From the NCBI RefSeq assembly GCF_027580225.2, contig NC_073348.2, forward strand, positions 23,132,001 to 23,196,000: DNA of 64,000 nucleotides, given 5' to 3'. The translations under genes were made by a program, and so were the position numbers. The stretch is from Misgurnus anguillicaudatus (taxonomy: Eukaryota; Chordata; Actinopteri; Cypriniformes; Cobitidae). Under the pieces are notes generated by a model. It searched no databases, was not told where the DNA came from, and saw nothing but the letters and a program-made list of their open reading frames with translations. This document shows, in pieces, positions 32,771 to 46,700 of this stretch. Each line of letters opens with the position of its first letter. Positions within the stretch are counted from its first letter, which is position 1.

Positions 32771-34550
32771 AAAATGTATTCGTCTTTAAAAGGTTTAAAG
32801 GTCGAAAATGAGAAACACAATGCATGACAACACAAGAAATGTAATGATGCCTCTCAGAGGCGGACACTGAGTATTTTAAGTAAATTTTCCAAGCATCTGT
32901 GCTTTATCAGAGTGTCTGCCTTGGGATTTTTTTTACTTTACTAAAAAAATGTTCACTAAATTCTAAAGCATACTGTGTATTCCTTTTATACTGCATGTTA
33001 AAATGTAATACCTAATTACATTAAAATTGTGTACTTTTACTTAAGTAAAAATTCTAGATGTGTAATGTTCTGAAATATTAAATATAAACTAAAAACTTAA
33101 AATTATGAAATGCAGTGCAGTAAAAATTATGATAATATATTTTGGAATGTATGTTTTCCAAAGAAAAACACGAATACTTGAATATTTACATTTATGTAAA
33201 AAGTAAAAATACTTTCTCAATCCGAAGGATGCAGCCGCCAGAGGTCGCATTTCTAGGTTTCATACGTCATCAAGACTTGTCTTATTTCAGAATATTATCA
33301 ATTATAATGGCTGTTTCTTAATATGCGTGTTTCAGCGATCTTGCGTCCTGTGTTCGAGATCACCCGGGGCTGTGTAGACCGATCGGCAAGGTTTGCCGCT
33401 TGCAGTCGAGGGAGGAGCTGAAGACGGAGCCGTCAAGCCGGACACCTGCTGCTTGCCGTAGTGACGTGTGTGCCGAATTAGATGGTGAATTTAAACAACC
33501 TGTTTAATAACAAGTTGCAACTTTTTAAACTAGTTTTAAGTTAACAAACATGCATATTAAAAACTGGCATGCATTTTGAGACAAAACAAAGGGCGCTGAT
33601 GTATTTTAAGAAATGTCAGTGCAAGTTTTTTCAGTTTGGACAGTTAATTTATTTTAGTCCAAGACTAGTCTAATCCCTGTAAGGGAAACCGCCCACATAG
33701 TCACAGACTTTTGTTATTTTCTCCAGTTTACATTTAGAAAAACCTTTTTTGTTATATTGTAAGTGACAGTGAATAAAAATCAGTACTGTGTTATATCTCT
33801 ATGACAACTGCTGGTTTAGGATGGATTTCATGGTAACACCACTGACATAAACAGTTTTTGGGCCAGGATTGCAAAATCAAATGTCCTTTTATTTTCATTT
33901 TACTGAAAAACTGATTTTTTATTTAAAGATGGCAATCTTCCACTCCAGTAAAAAAAATGAACCACACAGTCAAAAACTGTGATCTTCAGTTTTTTTATTT
34001 AGAAATTTAGGGTTTTTAAGATCAGTCTTCAGAGTTTCAGTGGTGTTGTTTTGAATCAGTCTCTGTCTGAGTTGTCTTCACAGTTTCAGCACAGTGAATG
34101 TGCAGAATCCTCTCAGCTGTTCTGATTGACTGATTCCTGTATGTAGAGCTTTCCATCAGTCATGAAGCATGGTGTCTTTCCCCTCACCTACAGCTTCCTA
34201 CCTGTTTGAATGACAGATATTCTTGGGAAAAGTCTTTGGTGTCCGGGGTCAACACCAAGCCCGTAATAATGTGTAATAATAAAGTTATAATAATAATAAT
34301 AATGTGTAATAATGTGTTTGACTCATGCAGCGCAGAATGTTTGTAACCAAACCGATCAGAGGTCCCATTGACTTCCACAGTAGAATAAAGAACACTATGG
34401 GAGTAAATGGGGCCCCTGATCGGTTTGGTTACAAACTTTCTTCCAAAATATCTTCCTTTGTGTTCATCAGAACAAAGAAATGTATACAGGTTTGTTACAA
34501 CATGAGGGTGATTAAATGTTTTGAAAATAATCCTGTTTGCGTGTTTGATT
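32771..34550. other. ddhd2 upstream region with degenerate repeats
   Basis: Mostly AT-rich. From 33225 to 33480 there is a GC-rich patch with CACCCGGGGCTG. At 33560-33695 lies the right half of a GGTTTCCCGGACAG-family MITE. At 34345-34440 an inverted pair around GACCAAACCGATCAG / CTGATCGGTTTGGT belongs to the TTCACCC-type MITEs. No exon was recognised. Confidence 0.45.
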
Positions 34551-34555
34551 GCCAA

Positions 34556-35805
34556 ATAGTTTGATAGTTATAAGTATTTAAATATGACCTGCCTAATATT
34601 GTTTATGTCCCCCTTTTCTTTATTTTGGGGGTTACATCTGCTTTTTGAATCCGTTTACACAATGCAGAGAATCTTTTTTTGCTTCTGAATTTGCAAAAAA
34701 TCCAAATTGAACATATCATATCTTAAGTTAAGACCTAAGATAGAAAGTTTCTGCAATACGCCCACCCCCAGACCACAAAACCAATCGTAAGCGTAAATTT
34801 TTTTAAATTGAGATTTACATATAATCTTAAAGTTGAAAAATAGGCTTTCCATTGATTCCATTGGTTTTTGTTAGGAAATAATATTATGTAATATTGGGTC
34901 AAAATACAACTATTTGAAATTCTGGAAACTGAAGGTGGCAAAAAAACAATATGGAGATAATCGCATTGAAAGATGTCCAAATGAAGTCTTTAGCAACTTC
35001 ATCCACTTATATAAATAAAGTTTTAATATATGTACGGTATGAAATTGACAAATATCTCTATTAAACATGATCTTTACTTAATATGCCAAGGATTTTCAGC
35101 AAAAATATAATTTTGACTCGTACAATGTATTGTTGGCTATTGCTATAAATATATCTGTGCGACTTATGACTGGTTTTGTGGTCAAGGGTAATGTTTGTTA
35201 TTGACAACTGCGGTCAGGAAAAATTAGACAAGACAAAGTGCAGGAAAAACAACAGAGATCTACTTACATGAGTTGGAAATCAAACACCATTCCATCAAGT
35301 GTTTTAATATCTGTAAAACAAATTGAACTCACAGAAGAGGTTAAAGACAAAAATATGACAATTTCACCATATGTCACGATCCTGCCTCTATCATTAATGC
35401 TTTTCTAGTCTTGTGTCAGGATCGTGACAACGTTACTTGTTTTGTGTGGAAGCACATTGGCATTGTTTGCTTTGGTGTTAATTGGGTTAATTATCTTGCT
35501 ATTGTTAAATGCCCCACACCTGTTGCCATCATGATAAGCTTGTGCTTGCTGTCCTGTGCTGATTTGTTTGTATGTTTTCTGTGTGAAGTCTATTAAGTCT
35601 AGTTATTTAAAGTTTACTGAAGTTTATGGTTCAGTTTAGGTTAGTATGTTTAGTATTTGCCTAGCTTTACGTTGTTTTCTATTTCAAGAACAGTCTCTCG
35701 ACGTTGCGTTTAAAGCTGACACTATGCATTTAAAGCTCCTCCCTCTTACAATTTCTATACCGCTTTATTTCACAACGATAATGTAATGAGAAATGCCGAC
35801 CAGCA
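34556..35805. repeat. AT-rich spacer unit, copy A (left flank of satellite array)
   Basis: About 1.25 kb starting near AGTATTTAAATATGACC and including CCCCCTTTTCTTTATTTTGG, GACAAGACAAAGTGCAGG and GCTCCTCCC. It is homologous throughout to copies B (39508-40790) and C (47386-48660), but clearly more diverged, with sequence near 34755-34790 that is absent from B and C. It ends where the GC-rich monomers begin. It contains the TGTCACGATCCTG hairpin. Confidence 0.85.
35374..35429. other. 13-bp-arm inverted repeat (TGTCACGATCCTG)
   Basis: TGTCACGATCCTG and its exact inverse CAGGATCGTGACA are about 30 bp apart. The same hairpin recurs in copies B (about 40325) and C (about 48195). It may be the edge of an old LTR or DNA element inside the spacer unit. 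Confidence 0.6.
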
Positions 35806-35809
35806 CCAT

Positions 35810-38800
35810 GTATAGGGGTGAGACTTGCAGAACGGCAAGCGGCCCTGTCCCGCTTGTGTGTGTGCTCTGGACACCTCTCATTAGGCTCTGCCGGACACCT
35901 CTCATTAGGCTCGGCCGGAGCGGTCAGAGACCCTGGAAGTCTAAGACTTCTAGGATAACAAGCGGCCCTGTCCAGCTTGCGCATATGCTCTCATTAGGCT
36001 CAACCGGAGGGGTCAGAGACTGGCCCTGTCCCGCTTGCGCATATGCTCTGGACACCTCTAATTAGGCTCGGCCAAAGCAGTCAGAGACCCTGGAAGTCTA
36101 AGACTTCTAGGACGACAAGTGGCCCTGTCCCGCTTGACCGTATGCTCTCATTAGGCTCAGCCGGAGCAGTCAGAGACCCTGGAAGACCAAGACTTCTAGG
36201 ACAACAAGCTGCCCTGTCCTGCTTGCATGTGTGCTCTGGACACTTCTCATTAGGCTCGGCCGGAGCGGTCAAAGACCCTGGAAGTCTAAGACTTCTAGGA
36301 TAACAAGCGGCCCTGTCCCGCTTGCGCGTATGCTTTCATTATGCTCAGCCTGAGGAGTCAGACATTCTTGAAGTCTTAGACTTCAGAATGACAAGCGGCC
36401 CTGTCCCGCTTGCGCGTGTGCTCTGGACACCTCTCATTAGGCTCGGCCGGAGAGGTCAGAGACCCTGGAAGTCTAAGACTTCTAAGACAACAAGCGGCCC
36501 TGTCGCGCTTTTGCGTATGCTCTCATTATGCTCAACCTGAGGAGTCAGAAACTCTGGAAGTCTAAGACTACAGGATGACAAGCGGCCCTGTCCCGCTTGC
36601 GTGTGTGCTCTGGACACCTCTCATTAGGCTCGGCCGGAGCAGTCAGAGACCCTGGAAGTCCAAGACTTCTAGGACGACAAGCGTCCCTGTCCCGCTTGCG
36701 CGTATGCTCTCATTATGCTCAGCCTGAGGAGTCAGACATTCTTGAAGTCTTAGACTTCAGAATGACCAGCGGCCCTGTCCCGCTTGCGCGTGTGCTCTGG
36801 ACACCTCTCATTAGGCTCGGCCGGAGAGGTCAGAGACCCTGGAAGTCTAAGACTTCTAAGACAACAAGCGGCCCTGTCGCGCTTTTGCGTATGCTCTCAT
36901 TATGCTCAACCTGAGGAGTCAGACACTCTGGAAGTCTAAGACTACAGGATGACAAGCGGATCTGTCCCGCTTGCGTGTGTGCTCTGGACACCTCTCATTA
37001 GGCTAGGCCGGAGCAGTCAGAGACCCTGGAAGTCCAAGACTTCTAGGACGACAAGCAGCCCTGTCCCACTTGCATGTGTGCTCTGGACAACTCTCATTAG
37101 GCTCGGCTGGAGCGGTCAGAGACCCTGGAAGTCTAAGACTTCTAGGACAACAAGCGATTCTGTCGCACTTGCGCGTATGCTCTCATTATGCTCAGCCTGA
37201 GGAGTCAGAGATTCTTGAAGTCTTAGACTTCAGAATGACAAGCGGCCCTGTCCCGCTTGCACGTGTGCTCTGGACACCTCTCATTAGGCTCGGCCGGAGA
37301 GGTCAGAGACCCTGGAAGTCTAAGACTTCTAAGACAACAAGCGGCCCTGTCGCGCTTTTGCGTATGCTCTCATTATGCTCAACCTGAGGAGTCAGAAACT
37401 CTGGAAGTCTAAGACTTCTAGGACGACAAGCAGCCCTGTCCCACTTGCGTGTGTGCTCTGGACACCTCTCATTAGGCTCGGCCGGAGCAGTCAGAGAACC
37501 TGGAAGTCCAAGACTTCTAGGACGACAAGCGGCCCTGTCCCGCTTGCGCGTATGCTCTCATTATGCTCAGCCTGAGGAGTCAGACATTCTTGAAGTCTTA
37601 GACTTCAGAATGACAAGCGGCCCTGTCCCGCTTGCGCGTGTGCTCTGGACACCTCTCATTAGGCTCGGCCGGAGAGGTTCGAGACCCTGGAAGTCTAAGA
37701 CTTCTAAGACAACAAGCGGCCCTGTCGCGCTTTTGCGTATGCTCTCATTATGCTCAACCTGAGGAGTCAGAGACCCTGGAAGTCCAAGACTACAGGATGA
37801 CAAGCGGCCCTGTCCCGCTTCCGTGTGTGCTCTGGACACTTTTCATTAGGCTCGACCAGAGCAGTCGGAGACCCTGGAAGTCCAAGACTTCTAGGAAGAC
37901 AAGCGCCCTGTCCCACTTGCATGTGTGCTCTGGACAACTCTCATTAGGCTCGGCTGGAGCGGTCAGAGACCCTGGAAGTCTAAGACTTCTAGGACAACAA
38001 GCGATTCTGTCGCACTTGCGCGTATGCTCTCATTAGGCTCAGAGGGAGTGGTCAGAGACCCTGGAAGTCTAAGATTCCAGGATGACACGCGGCCCTGTCC
38101 CGCTTTCGGGTGTGCTCTGGACACCTCTCATTAGGCTCGGCCAGAGCAGTCAGAGACCCTGGAAGTTTTAGACTTCTAGGACGACAAGCGGCCTTGTCCC
38201 GCTTGACCGTATGCCCTCATTAGGCTCACCCAGAGCAGTCAGAAACCCTGGAAATCCAAGACTTCTAGGACGACAAGCGGCCCTGTCCCGCTTGCGTGTG
38301 TGCTCTGAACACCTCTCAATAGGCTCGGCCAGAGCAGTCAGAGACCCTGGAAGTCTAAGACTACAGGATGACAAGCGGCCCTGTCCCGCTTGCGTGTGTG
38401 CTCTGGACACCTCTCATTAGGCTCGGCCAGAGCAGTCAGAGACCCTGGAAGTCTAAGATTACAGGACGACAAGCGGCCCTGTCCCACTTGCGCGTATGCT
38501 CTGGAGGGTTATAGTTTGAGGGTTATACGTATTTAAATATCACCTTACGTGTGTGCTCTGGACACCTCTCATTAGGCTCGGCCAGAGCAGTCAGAGACCC
38601 TGGAAATCTAAGACTTCTAGGACGACAAGCGGCCCTGTCCCGCTTAACCGTATGCTCTCATTAGGCTCACCCAGAGCAGTCAGAGACCCTGGAAGTCTAA
38701 GACTACAGGATGACAAGCGGCCCTGTCCCGCTTCCGTGTGTGCTCTGGACACCTCTCATTAGGCTCGGCCGGAGCTGTCAAAGACCCTGGAAGTCTAAGA

Positions 38801-39507
38801 CTTCTAGGATGACAAGCGACTCTGTCCCACTTGTGCGTATGCTCTCATTAGGCTCAGCCGGAGGGGTCAAAGACCCTGGAAGTCCAGGACTTCCAGGATG
38901 ACAAGGGCCCTGTCCCGCTTGTGTGTATGCTCTGAATACCTCTCATTAGGCTCAGCCGGAGCGGTCAGAGACCCTGGAAGTCCAAGACTTCTAGGACGAC
39001 AAGCGGCCCTGTCCCACTTGCGTGTATGCTCTCATTAGGCTCAGCCTGAGGAGTCAGACACTCTGGAAGTCTAAGACTACAGGAAGACAAGCGGCCCTGT
39101 CCCGCATGCGCGTATGCTCTGGACACCTCTGATTAGGCTCGACCAGAGCGGTCAGACACCCTGGAAGTGTAAGACTTCTCGGACGACAAGCGGCCCTGTC
39201 CCGCTTGCGTGTGTGCGCTGGACACCTCTCATTAGGCTCGACCAGAGCACTCAAGAGACCCTGGAAGTCTAAGACTTCTAGGACGACAAGCAGCCCTGTC
39301 CAGCTTGACCGTATGCTCTCATTAGGCTCAGCCGGAGCAATCAGAGACCCTGGAAGTCCAAGACTTCTAGGACGACAAGCGGCCCTGTCCCGCTTGAGAG
39401 TATGCTCTGGACACCTCTCATTAGGCTCGGCCGGAGCAGTCAGAGACCCTGGAAGTCCAAGACTTCTAGGACAACAGGCGACCCTGTCCCGCTTGCGCGT
39501 ATGCTCT
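35810..39507. repeat. Satellite-like array, segment 1
   Basis: About 3.7 kb of tandem monomers. The full monomer is 99 bp and contains CTCTGGACACCTCTCATTAG, GTCAGAGACCCTGGAAGTCT, AAGACTTCTAGGACGACAAG and CGGCCCTGTCCCGCTTGCG. A short type (about 89 bp) lacks GGACACCTCT between two CTCT words. Some monomers have GACTACAGG for GACTTCTAGG. Within 36.3-37.8 kb a higher-order block recurs at about 36387, 36761, 37233 and 37608 (steps 374, 472, 375 bp; four or five monomers). Reading frames on both strands arise because 99 is divisible by three; I do not regard them as genes. Confidence 0.95.
38505..38560. repeat. Fragment of spacer left end embedded in the array
   Basis: About 43 bp (GGGTTATAGTTTGAGGG, TACGTATTTAAATATCACC) match the first bases of spacer B at 39508, then the sequence returns to the monomer at GTGTGCTCTGG. 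An identical junction is at about 46380-46435. It records a recombination that removed nearly the whole spacer. Confidence 0.85.
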
Positions 39508-40790
39508 GGAGGGTTATAGTTTGAGGGTTATACGTATTTAAATATCACCTGTCTAATATTGTTTAGGTCCCCCTTTTCTTTATTTTGGGGGTTATGTCTG
39601 CTTTTTGAATCCGTTTACACAATGCAGAGAATCCTAAATCAACTTTATTTGCTTCTGTAACATGAATTTGCAAAAACTCCACATTTAACATATCATATCT
39701 TAAGTTGAGACCTAAGATAGAAAGTTTCTGTCATAAGGGTACATTTTTTTAATTGAGATTTACATATCATCTGAAAGTTGAAAAATAGGCTTTCCATTGA
39801 TTCCATTGTGTTTTTTTTTAGGAAATATCAAAATATTGGACAAAAATATAATTATTTGAAAATCTGGAAACTGAGGGTGGCGAAAAAAAAACTAAATATG
39901 GAGATTATCGTGTTGAAAGATGTCCAAATTAAGTCCTTAGCAACTTCATCCACTTATAAAAATAAAGTTTTAATATATGTATGGTATGAAATTGACAAAT
40001 ATTTTTATTAAACATGATCTTTACTTAATATCCTAAGGATTTTCAGCAAAAAAATGCAATAATTTTGACTCATACAATGTATTGTTGGCTATTGCTATAA
40101 ATATACCTGTGCGACTTATGACTGGTTTTGTGGTCAAGGGTAAACTTTGTTATTGACAACTGAGGTCAGGAAAAATTTGACAAGACAAAGTGCAGGAAAA
40201 ACAACAGAGATCTACTTACATGAGTTGGTAATCTAACACCATTCCATCAAGTGTTTTTACTATCTGTAAAACAAATTGAACTCACAGAAGAGGTTAAAGA
40301 CAAAAATATGACAATTTCACCATATGTCACGATCCTGCCTCTATCATTAATGCTTTTCTAGTCTTGTGTCAGGATCGTGACAACTTTACTTGTTTTGTGT
40401 GAAAGCACATTGCCATTGTTTGCTTTGGTGTTAATTGGGTTAATTATCTTGCTATTGTTACATGCCCCAAACCTGTTGCCCCCTTGATAAGCTTGTGCTT
40501 GCTGTCCTATGCTGATTCGTTTGTTTGTTTCCTGTGTAAAGTCTATTAAGTTTAGTTATTTAAAGTTTACTGAAGTTCATGGTTCAGTTTAGGCTAGTAT
40601 GTTTAGTGTTTGCCTAACTTTACGTTGTTTTCTATTTCAAGAACAATCTCTCGACGTTGCGTTTAAAGCTGACAATATGCGTTTAAAGCTCCTCCCTTTT
40701 ACGTTTTCTATAACGCTTTATTTCACAAAGCCAATGTAATGAGCAAAGCCGACAGGACCGTGCATAGCGGTGAGACTTCCAGGATGACTC
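39508..40790. repeat. AT-rich spacer unit, copy B
   Basis: Starts GGGTTATAGTTTGAGGG inside a monomer and ends near GACTTCCAGGATGACTCATT, where monomers resume. It is nearly identical to copy C (47386-48660), with a few small indels, and more distant from copy A. No coding potential is recognised; a 77-codon frame at 39778 is AT-rich and has no counterpart in the other copies. Confidence 0.9.
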
Positions 40791-43700
40791 ATTAGGCTCG
40801 GCCAGAGCAGTCGAAGTCCAAGACTTCTTGGACGACAAGCGACCCTGTCCCACTTGCGTGTGTGCTCTGGACACCTCTCATTAGGCGCGGCCAGAGCAGT
40901 CATAGACCCTGGAAGTCCAAGACTTCTAGGACAACAAGCGGCCCTGTCCCGCTTGACCGTTTGCTCTCATTAGGCTCAACCGTAGCAGTCAGAGACCCTG
41001 GAAGTCCAAGACTTCTAGGACGACAAGTGGCCCTGTCCCACTTGCGTGTGTGCTCTGGACACCTCTCATTAGGCTCGGCCAGAGCAGTCTGAGACCCTGT
41101 AAGTCAAAGACTTATAGGATGACAAGCGACTCTGTCCCCCTTGAACGTATGCTCTCATTAGGCTCACCCGGAGCAGTCAGAGAACCTGGAAGTCAAAGAC
41201 TTCTCGGACGACAAGCGGCCCTGTCCCTCTTCCGTGTGCTCTGGACACATCTCATTAGGCTCACCCGGAGCAGTCAGAAACCCTGGAAGTCCAAGACTTC
41301 TAGGATGACAAGCGGCCCTGTCCCACTTGTGCGTATGCTCTCATTAGGCTCAGCCGGAGGGGTCAGAGACTCTGTAAGTCTAAGACTTCCAGGATGACAA
41401 GGGCCCTGTCCTGCTTGCGCATATGCTATGGACACCTCTCATTAGGCTCCGCCAGAGCATTCAGAGACCCTGGAAATCCAAGACTTCTAGGACAACAAGG
41501 GGCCCTGTCCCGCTTGCGTGTGTGCTCTGGACACCTCTCATTAGACTGGGCCAGAGCATTCAGAGACCCTGGAAATCCAAGACTTCTAGGACGACAAGCG
41601 GCCCTGTCCCGCTTGACTGTATGCTCTCATTAGGCTCACCCGGAGCAGTCAGAGACCCTGGAAGTCCAAGATTTCTAGGACGACAAGCGGCCCTGTCCCA
41701 CTTGCGTGTGTGCTTTGGACACACCTCATTAGGCTCGGCCGGAGTAGTCAGAGACCCTGGGAGTCCAAGACTTCTCGGATGACAAGCAGCCCTGTCCCGC
41801 TTGCGTGTGTGCTCTGGACACCTCTCATTAGGCTGGACCAGAGCAGTCAGAGACCCTGGAAGTCTAAGATTACAGGATGACAAGCGGCCCTGTCCTGCTT
41901 GCGGGTGTGCTCTAGACACCTCTCATTAGGCTTGGCCAGAACATTCAGAGACCCTGAAAATCCAAGACTTCTAGGAAGACAAGCGGCCCTGTCCCGCTTG
42001 CGTGTATGCTCTCATTAGGCTCAGCCTGAGGAGTCAGACACTCTGGAACTCTAAGACTACAGGATGACAAGCGGCCCTGTCCCGCTTGCGCGTATGCTCT
42101 GGACACCTCTCATTAGGCTCGGCCAGAGCATTGAGAGACCCTGGAAGTTTAAGACTTCTAGGACGACAAGCGGCCCTGTCCCTCTTGACCGTATGCTCTC
42201 ATTAGGCTCACCAGGAGCAGTCAGAGACCCTGGAAGTCAAAGATTACAGGATGACAAGCGGCCCTGTCCCGCTTGCGGGTGTGCTCTGGACACCTCCCAT
42301 TAGGCTCGGCCAGCGCAGTCAGAGACCCTGGAAGTCTAAGACTTCTAGGATGACAAGCGGCCCTGTCCCGCTTCCATGTGTGCTCTGGACACCTCTCATT
42401 AGGCTTGGACAGAACGGTCAGAGACGCTGGAAGTCTAAGATTACAAGATGACAAGGGGCCCTGTCCCGCTTGCGGGTGTGCTCTGGACACCTCTCATTAG
42501 GCTCGGCCTGAGCAGTCAGAGACCCTGGAAGTCTAAGACTTCTAGGACGACAAGCGTCCCTGTCCCGCTTGTGCGTATGCTCTCATTAGGCTCAGCCGGA
42601 GGGGTCAGAGACCCTGGAAGTCTAAGACTTCTAGGATGACAAGCGTCCCTGTCTCGCTTGCGCATATGCTCTGGACACCTCTCATTAGACTGGGCCAGAG
42701 CATTCAGAGACCCTGGAGGTCCAAGATTTCTAGGACGACAAGCGGCCCTGTCCCACTTGCGTGTGTGCTTTGGACACACCTCATTAGGCTCGGCCGGAGT
42801 AGTCAGAGACCCTGGAAGTCCAAGACTTCTCGGATGACAAGCAGCCTTGTCCCGCTTGCGTGTGTGCTCTGGACACCTCTCATTAGGCTGGACCAGAGCA
42901 GTCAGAGACCCTGGAAGTCTAAGATTACAGGATGACAAGCGGCCCTGTCCTGCTTGCGGGTGTGCTCTAGACACCTCTCATTAGGCTTGGCCAGAACATT
43001 CAGAGACCCTGAAAATCCAAGACTTCTAGGAAGACAAGCGGCCCTGTCCCGCTTGCGTGTATGCTCTCATTAGGCTCAGCCTGAGGAGTCAGACACTCTG
43101 GAACTCTAAGACTACAGGATGACAAGCGGCCCTGTCCCGCTTGCGCGTATGCTCTGGACACCTCTCATTAGGCTCGGCCAGAGCATTGAGAGACCCTGGA
43201 AGTTTAAGACTTCTAGGACGACAAGCGGCCCTGTCCCACTTGCGTGTATGCTCTCATTAGGCTCGGCCAGAGCAGTCAGAGACCCTGCAAGTCTAAGATT
43301 ACAGGATGACAAGCGGCCCTGTCCCGCTTGCGGGTGTGCTCTGGACACCTCTCATTAGGCTTGGCCAGAGCAGTCAGAGACCCTGGAAGTCTAAGACTTC
43401 GAGGATGACAAGCGGCCCTGTCCCGCTTCCATGTGTGCTCTGGACACCTCTCATTAGGCTTGGCCAGAACGGTCAGAGACGCTGGAAGTCTAAGATTACA
43501 AGATGACAAGCGGCCCTGTCCCGCTTGCGGGTGTGCTCTGGACACCTCTCATTAGGCTCGGCCTGAGCAGTCAGAGACCCTGGAAGTCTAAGACTTCTAG
43601 GACGACAAGCGTCCCTGTCCCGCTTGTGCGGATGCTCTCATTAGGCTCAGCCGGAGGGGTCAGAGACCCTGGAAGTCTAAGACTTCTAGGATGACAAGCG

Positions 43701-46700
43701 TCCCTGTCCCGCTTGCGCATATGCTCTGGACACCTCTCATTAGGCTCGGCCAGAGCATTCAGAGACCCTGGAAATCCAAGACTTCTAGGACGACAAGCGG
43801 CCCTGTCCCGCTTGCGTGTGTGCTCTGGACATCTCTAATTAGGCTCGGCCGGAGCGGTCAAAGACCTTGGAAGTCTAAGACTTCTAGGATGACAAGCTGC
43901 CCTGTCCCACTTGCGCGTATGCTTTCATTAGGCTCAGCCGGAGCAGTGAGAGACCCTGGAAGTCTAAGACTTCTAGGATGACAAGCGTCCCTGTCCCGCT
44001 TCCGAGTATGCTCTGGACACCTCTCATTAGGCTTGGCAAGAGCGGTCAGAGACCCTGGAAGTCTAAGATTACAAGATGACAAGCAGCCCTGTCCCGCTTG
44101 CAGGTGTGCTCTGGACTCCTCTCATTAGGCTCGGCCTGAGCAGTCAGAGACCTTGGAAGTCTAAGACTTCTAGGATGACAAGCGTCCCTGTCCCGCTTGT
44201 GCGTATGCTCTCAATAGGCTCAGTCGGAGGGGTCAGAGACTCTGCAAGTCTAAAACTTCCAGGATGACAAGGGCCCTGTCCCGCTTGCGCATATGCTCTG
44301 GACACCTCTCATTAGGCTCGGCCAGAGCAATCAGAGACCCTGGAAGTCCAAGATTTCTAGGATTTCTAGCCCTGTCCCACTTGCATGTATGCTATCATTA
44401 GGCTCAGCCTGAGGAGTCAGACACTCTGGAAGTCTAAGACTACAGGATGACAAGCGGCCCTGTCCCGCTTGCGCGTATGCTCTGGACACCTCTCATTAGG
44501 CTCGGCCAGAGCGGTCAGAGAACCTGGAAGTCCAAGACTTCTCGGACGAGAAGCGGCCCTGTCCCGCTTGAGTGTGTGCTCTGGACACCTCTCATTAGGC
44601 TCGACCACAGCACTCAGAGACCCTCGAAGTCTAAGACTTCTAGGACGACAAGCGGCCCTGTCCCACTTGCGTGTATGCTATCATTAGGCTCAGCCTGAGG
44701 AGTCAGACACTCTGGAAGTCTAAGACTACAGGATGACAAGCAGCCTTGTCCCGCTTGCGCGTATGCTCTGGACACCTCTCATTAGGCTCGGCCAGAGCGG
44801 TCAGAGAACCTGGAAGTCCAAGACTTCTCGGACGACAAGCGGCCCTGTCCCGCTTGCATGTGTGCTCTGGACATCTCTCATTAGGCTCGGCCAGAGCAGT
44901 TAGAGACCCTGGAAGTCTAAGACTACAGGATGCAAGCGGCTTTGTCCCGCTTGCGTGTGTGCTCTGGACACCTCTCATTAGGCTCGGCCGGAGCGGTCAG
45001 AGACCCTGGAAGTCCAAGACCACTAGGTCCACAAGCGGCCCTGTCCCGCTTGCGTGTGTGCTCTGGAGACCTCTCATTAGGCTCGGCTGGAGCGCTCAAA
45101 GACCTTGGAAGTCTAAGACTTCCAGGGTCTTTGACGCGTATGCTCTCATTAGGCTCAGCTGGAGGGGTCAGACACTCTGGAAGTCTAAGACTTCCAGGAT
45201 GACAAGCGGCCCTGTCCCGCTTGCGCGTATGCTCTGGACACCTCTCATTAGGTTTGTCCGGAGAGGTCAGAGACCCTGGAAGTCCAAGACTTCTAGGACG
45301 ACAAGCAGCCCTGTCCCACTTGCATGTATGCTATCATTATGCTCAACCTGAGGAGTCAGACACTCTGGAAGTCTAAGACTACAGGATCACAAGCGGCCCT
45401 GTCCCGCTTGTGTGTGTGCTCTGGACCCCCCTCATTAGGCTCGGCCAGAGCAGTCAGAGACCCTGGAAGTCTAAGATTACAGGATGACAAGCGGCCCTGT
45501 CCCGCTTGCGGGTGTGCTCTGGACACCTCTCATTAGGCTCGGCCAGAGGAGTCAGAGACCCTGGAAGTCCAAGACTTCTAAGACAACAAGCGGCCCTGTC
45601 GCGCTTTTGCGTATGCTCTCATTATGCTCAACCTGAGGAGTCAGACACTCTGGAAGTCTAAGGCTACAGGATGACAAGCGACCCTGTCCCGCTTGCGTGT
45701 GTGCTCTGGACACCTCTCATTAGGTTCGGCCGGAGCAGTCAGAGACCCTGGAAGTCCAAGACTTCTAGGACGACAAGCAGCCCTGTCCCACTTGCATGTA
45801 TGCTATCATTATGCTCAACCTGAGGAGTCAGACACTCTGGAAGTCTAAGACTACAGGATGACAAGTGGCCCTGTCCCGCTTGCGTGTGTGCTCTGGACAC
45901 CTCTCATTAGGCTCGGCCAGAGCAGTCAGAGACCCTGGAAGTCTAAGACTACAGGATGACAAGCGGCCCTGTCCCGCTTGCGGGTGTGCTCTGGACACCT
46001 CTCATTAGGCTCGGCCAGAGCAGTCAGAGACCCTGGAAGTCTAAGACTTCTAGGACGACAAGCGGCCCTGTACCGCTTCTGCGTATGCTCTCATTAGGCT
46101 CAGCCGGAGGGGTCAGAAACCCTGGACGTACAAGACTTCTAGGATGACAAGGGCTCTGTCCCGCTTGCGCATATGCTCTGGACACCTCTCATTAGGCTCG
46201 GCCAGAGCATTCAGAGACCCTGGAAGTCCAAGACTTTTAGGACGACAAGCGTCCCTGTCCCGCTTGCGCGTATGCTCTGGACACCTCTCATTAGGCTCGG
46301 CCGGAGCAGTCAGTGACCCTGGAGGTCCAAGACTTCTAGGACAACAGGCAACCCTGTCCCACTTGCGCGTATGCTCTGGAGGGTTATAGTTTGAGGGTTA
46401 TACGTATTTAAATATCACCTTACGTGTGTGCTCTGGACACCTCTCATTAGGCTCGGCCAGAGCAGTCAGAGACTCTGGAAGTCTAAGACTTCTAGGACGA
46501 CAAGCGGCCCTGACCCGCTTAACCGTATGCTCTCATTAGGCTCACCCAGAGCAGTCAGAAACCCTGGAAGTCCAAGACTTCTAGGATGACAAGCGGCCCT
46601 GTCCCGCTTGCGTGTGTGCTCTGGACCCCCCTCATTAGGCTCGGCCGGAGCGGTCAAAGACCCTGGAAGTCTAAGACTTCTAGGATGACAAGCGTCCCTT

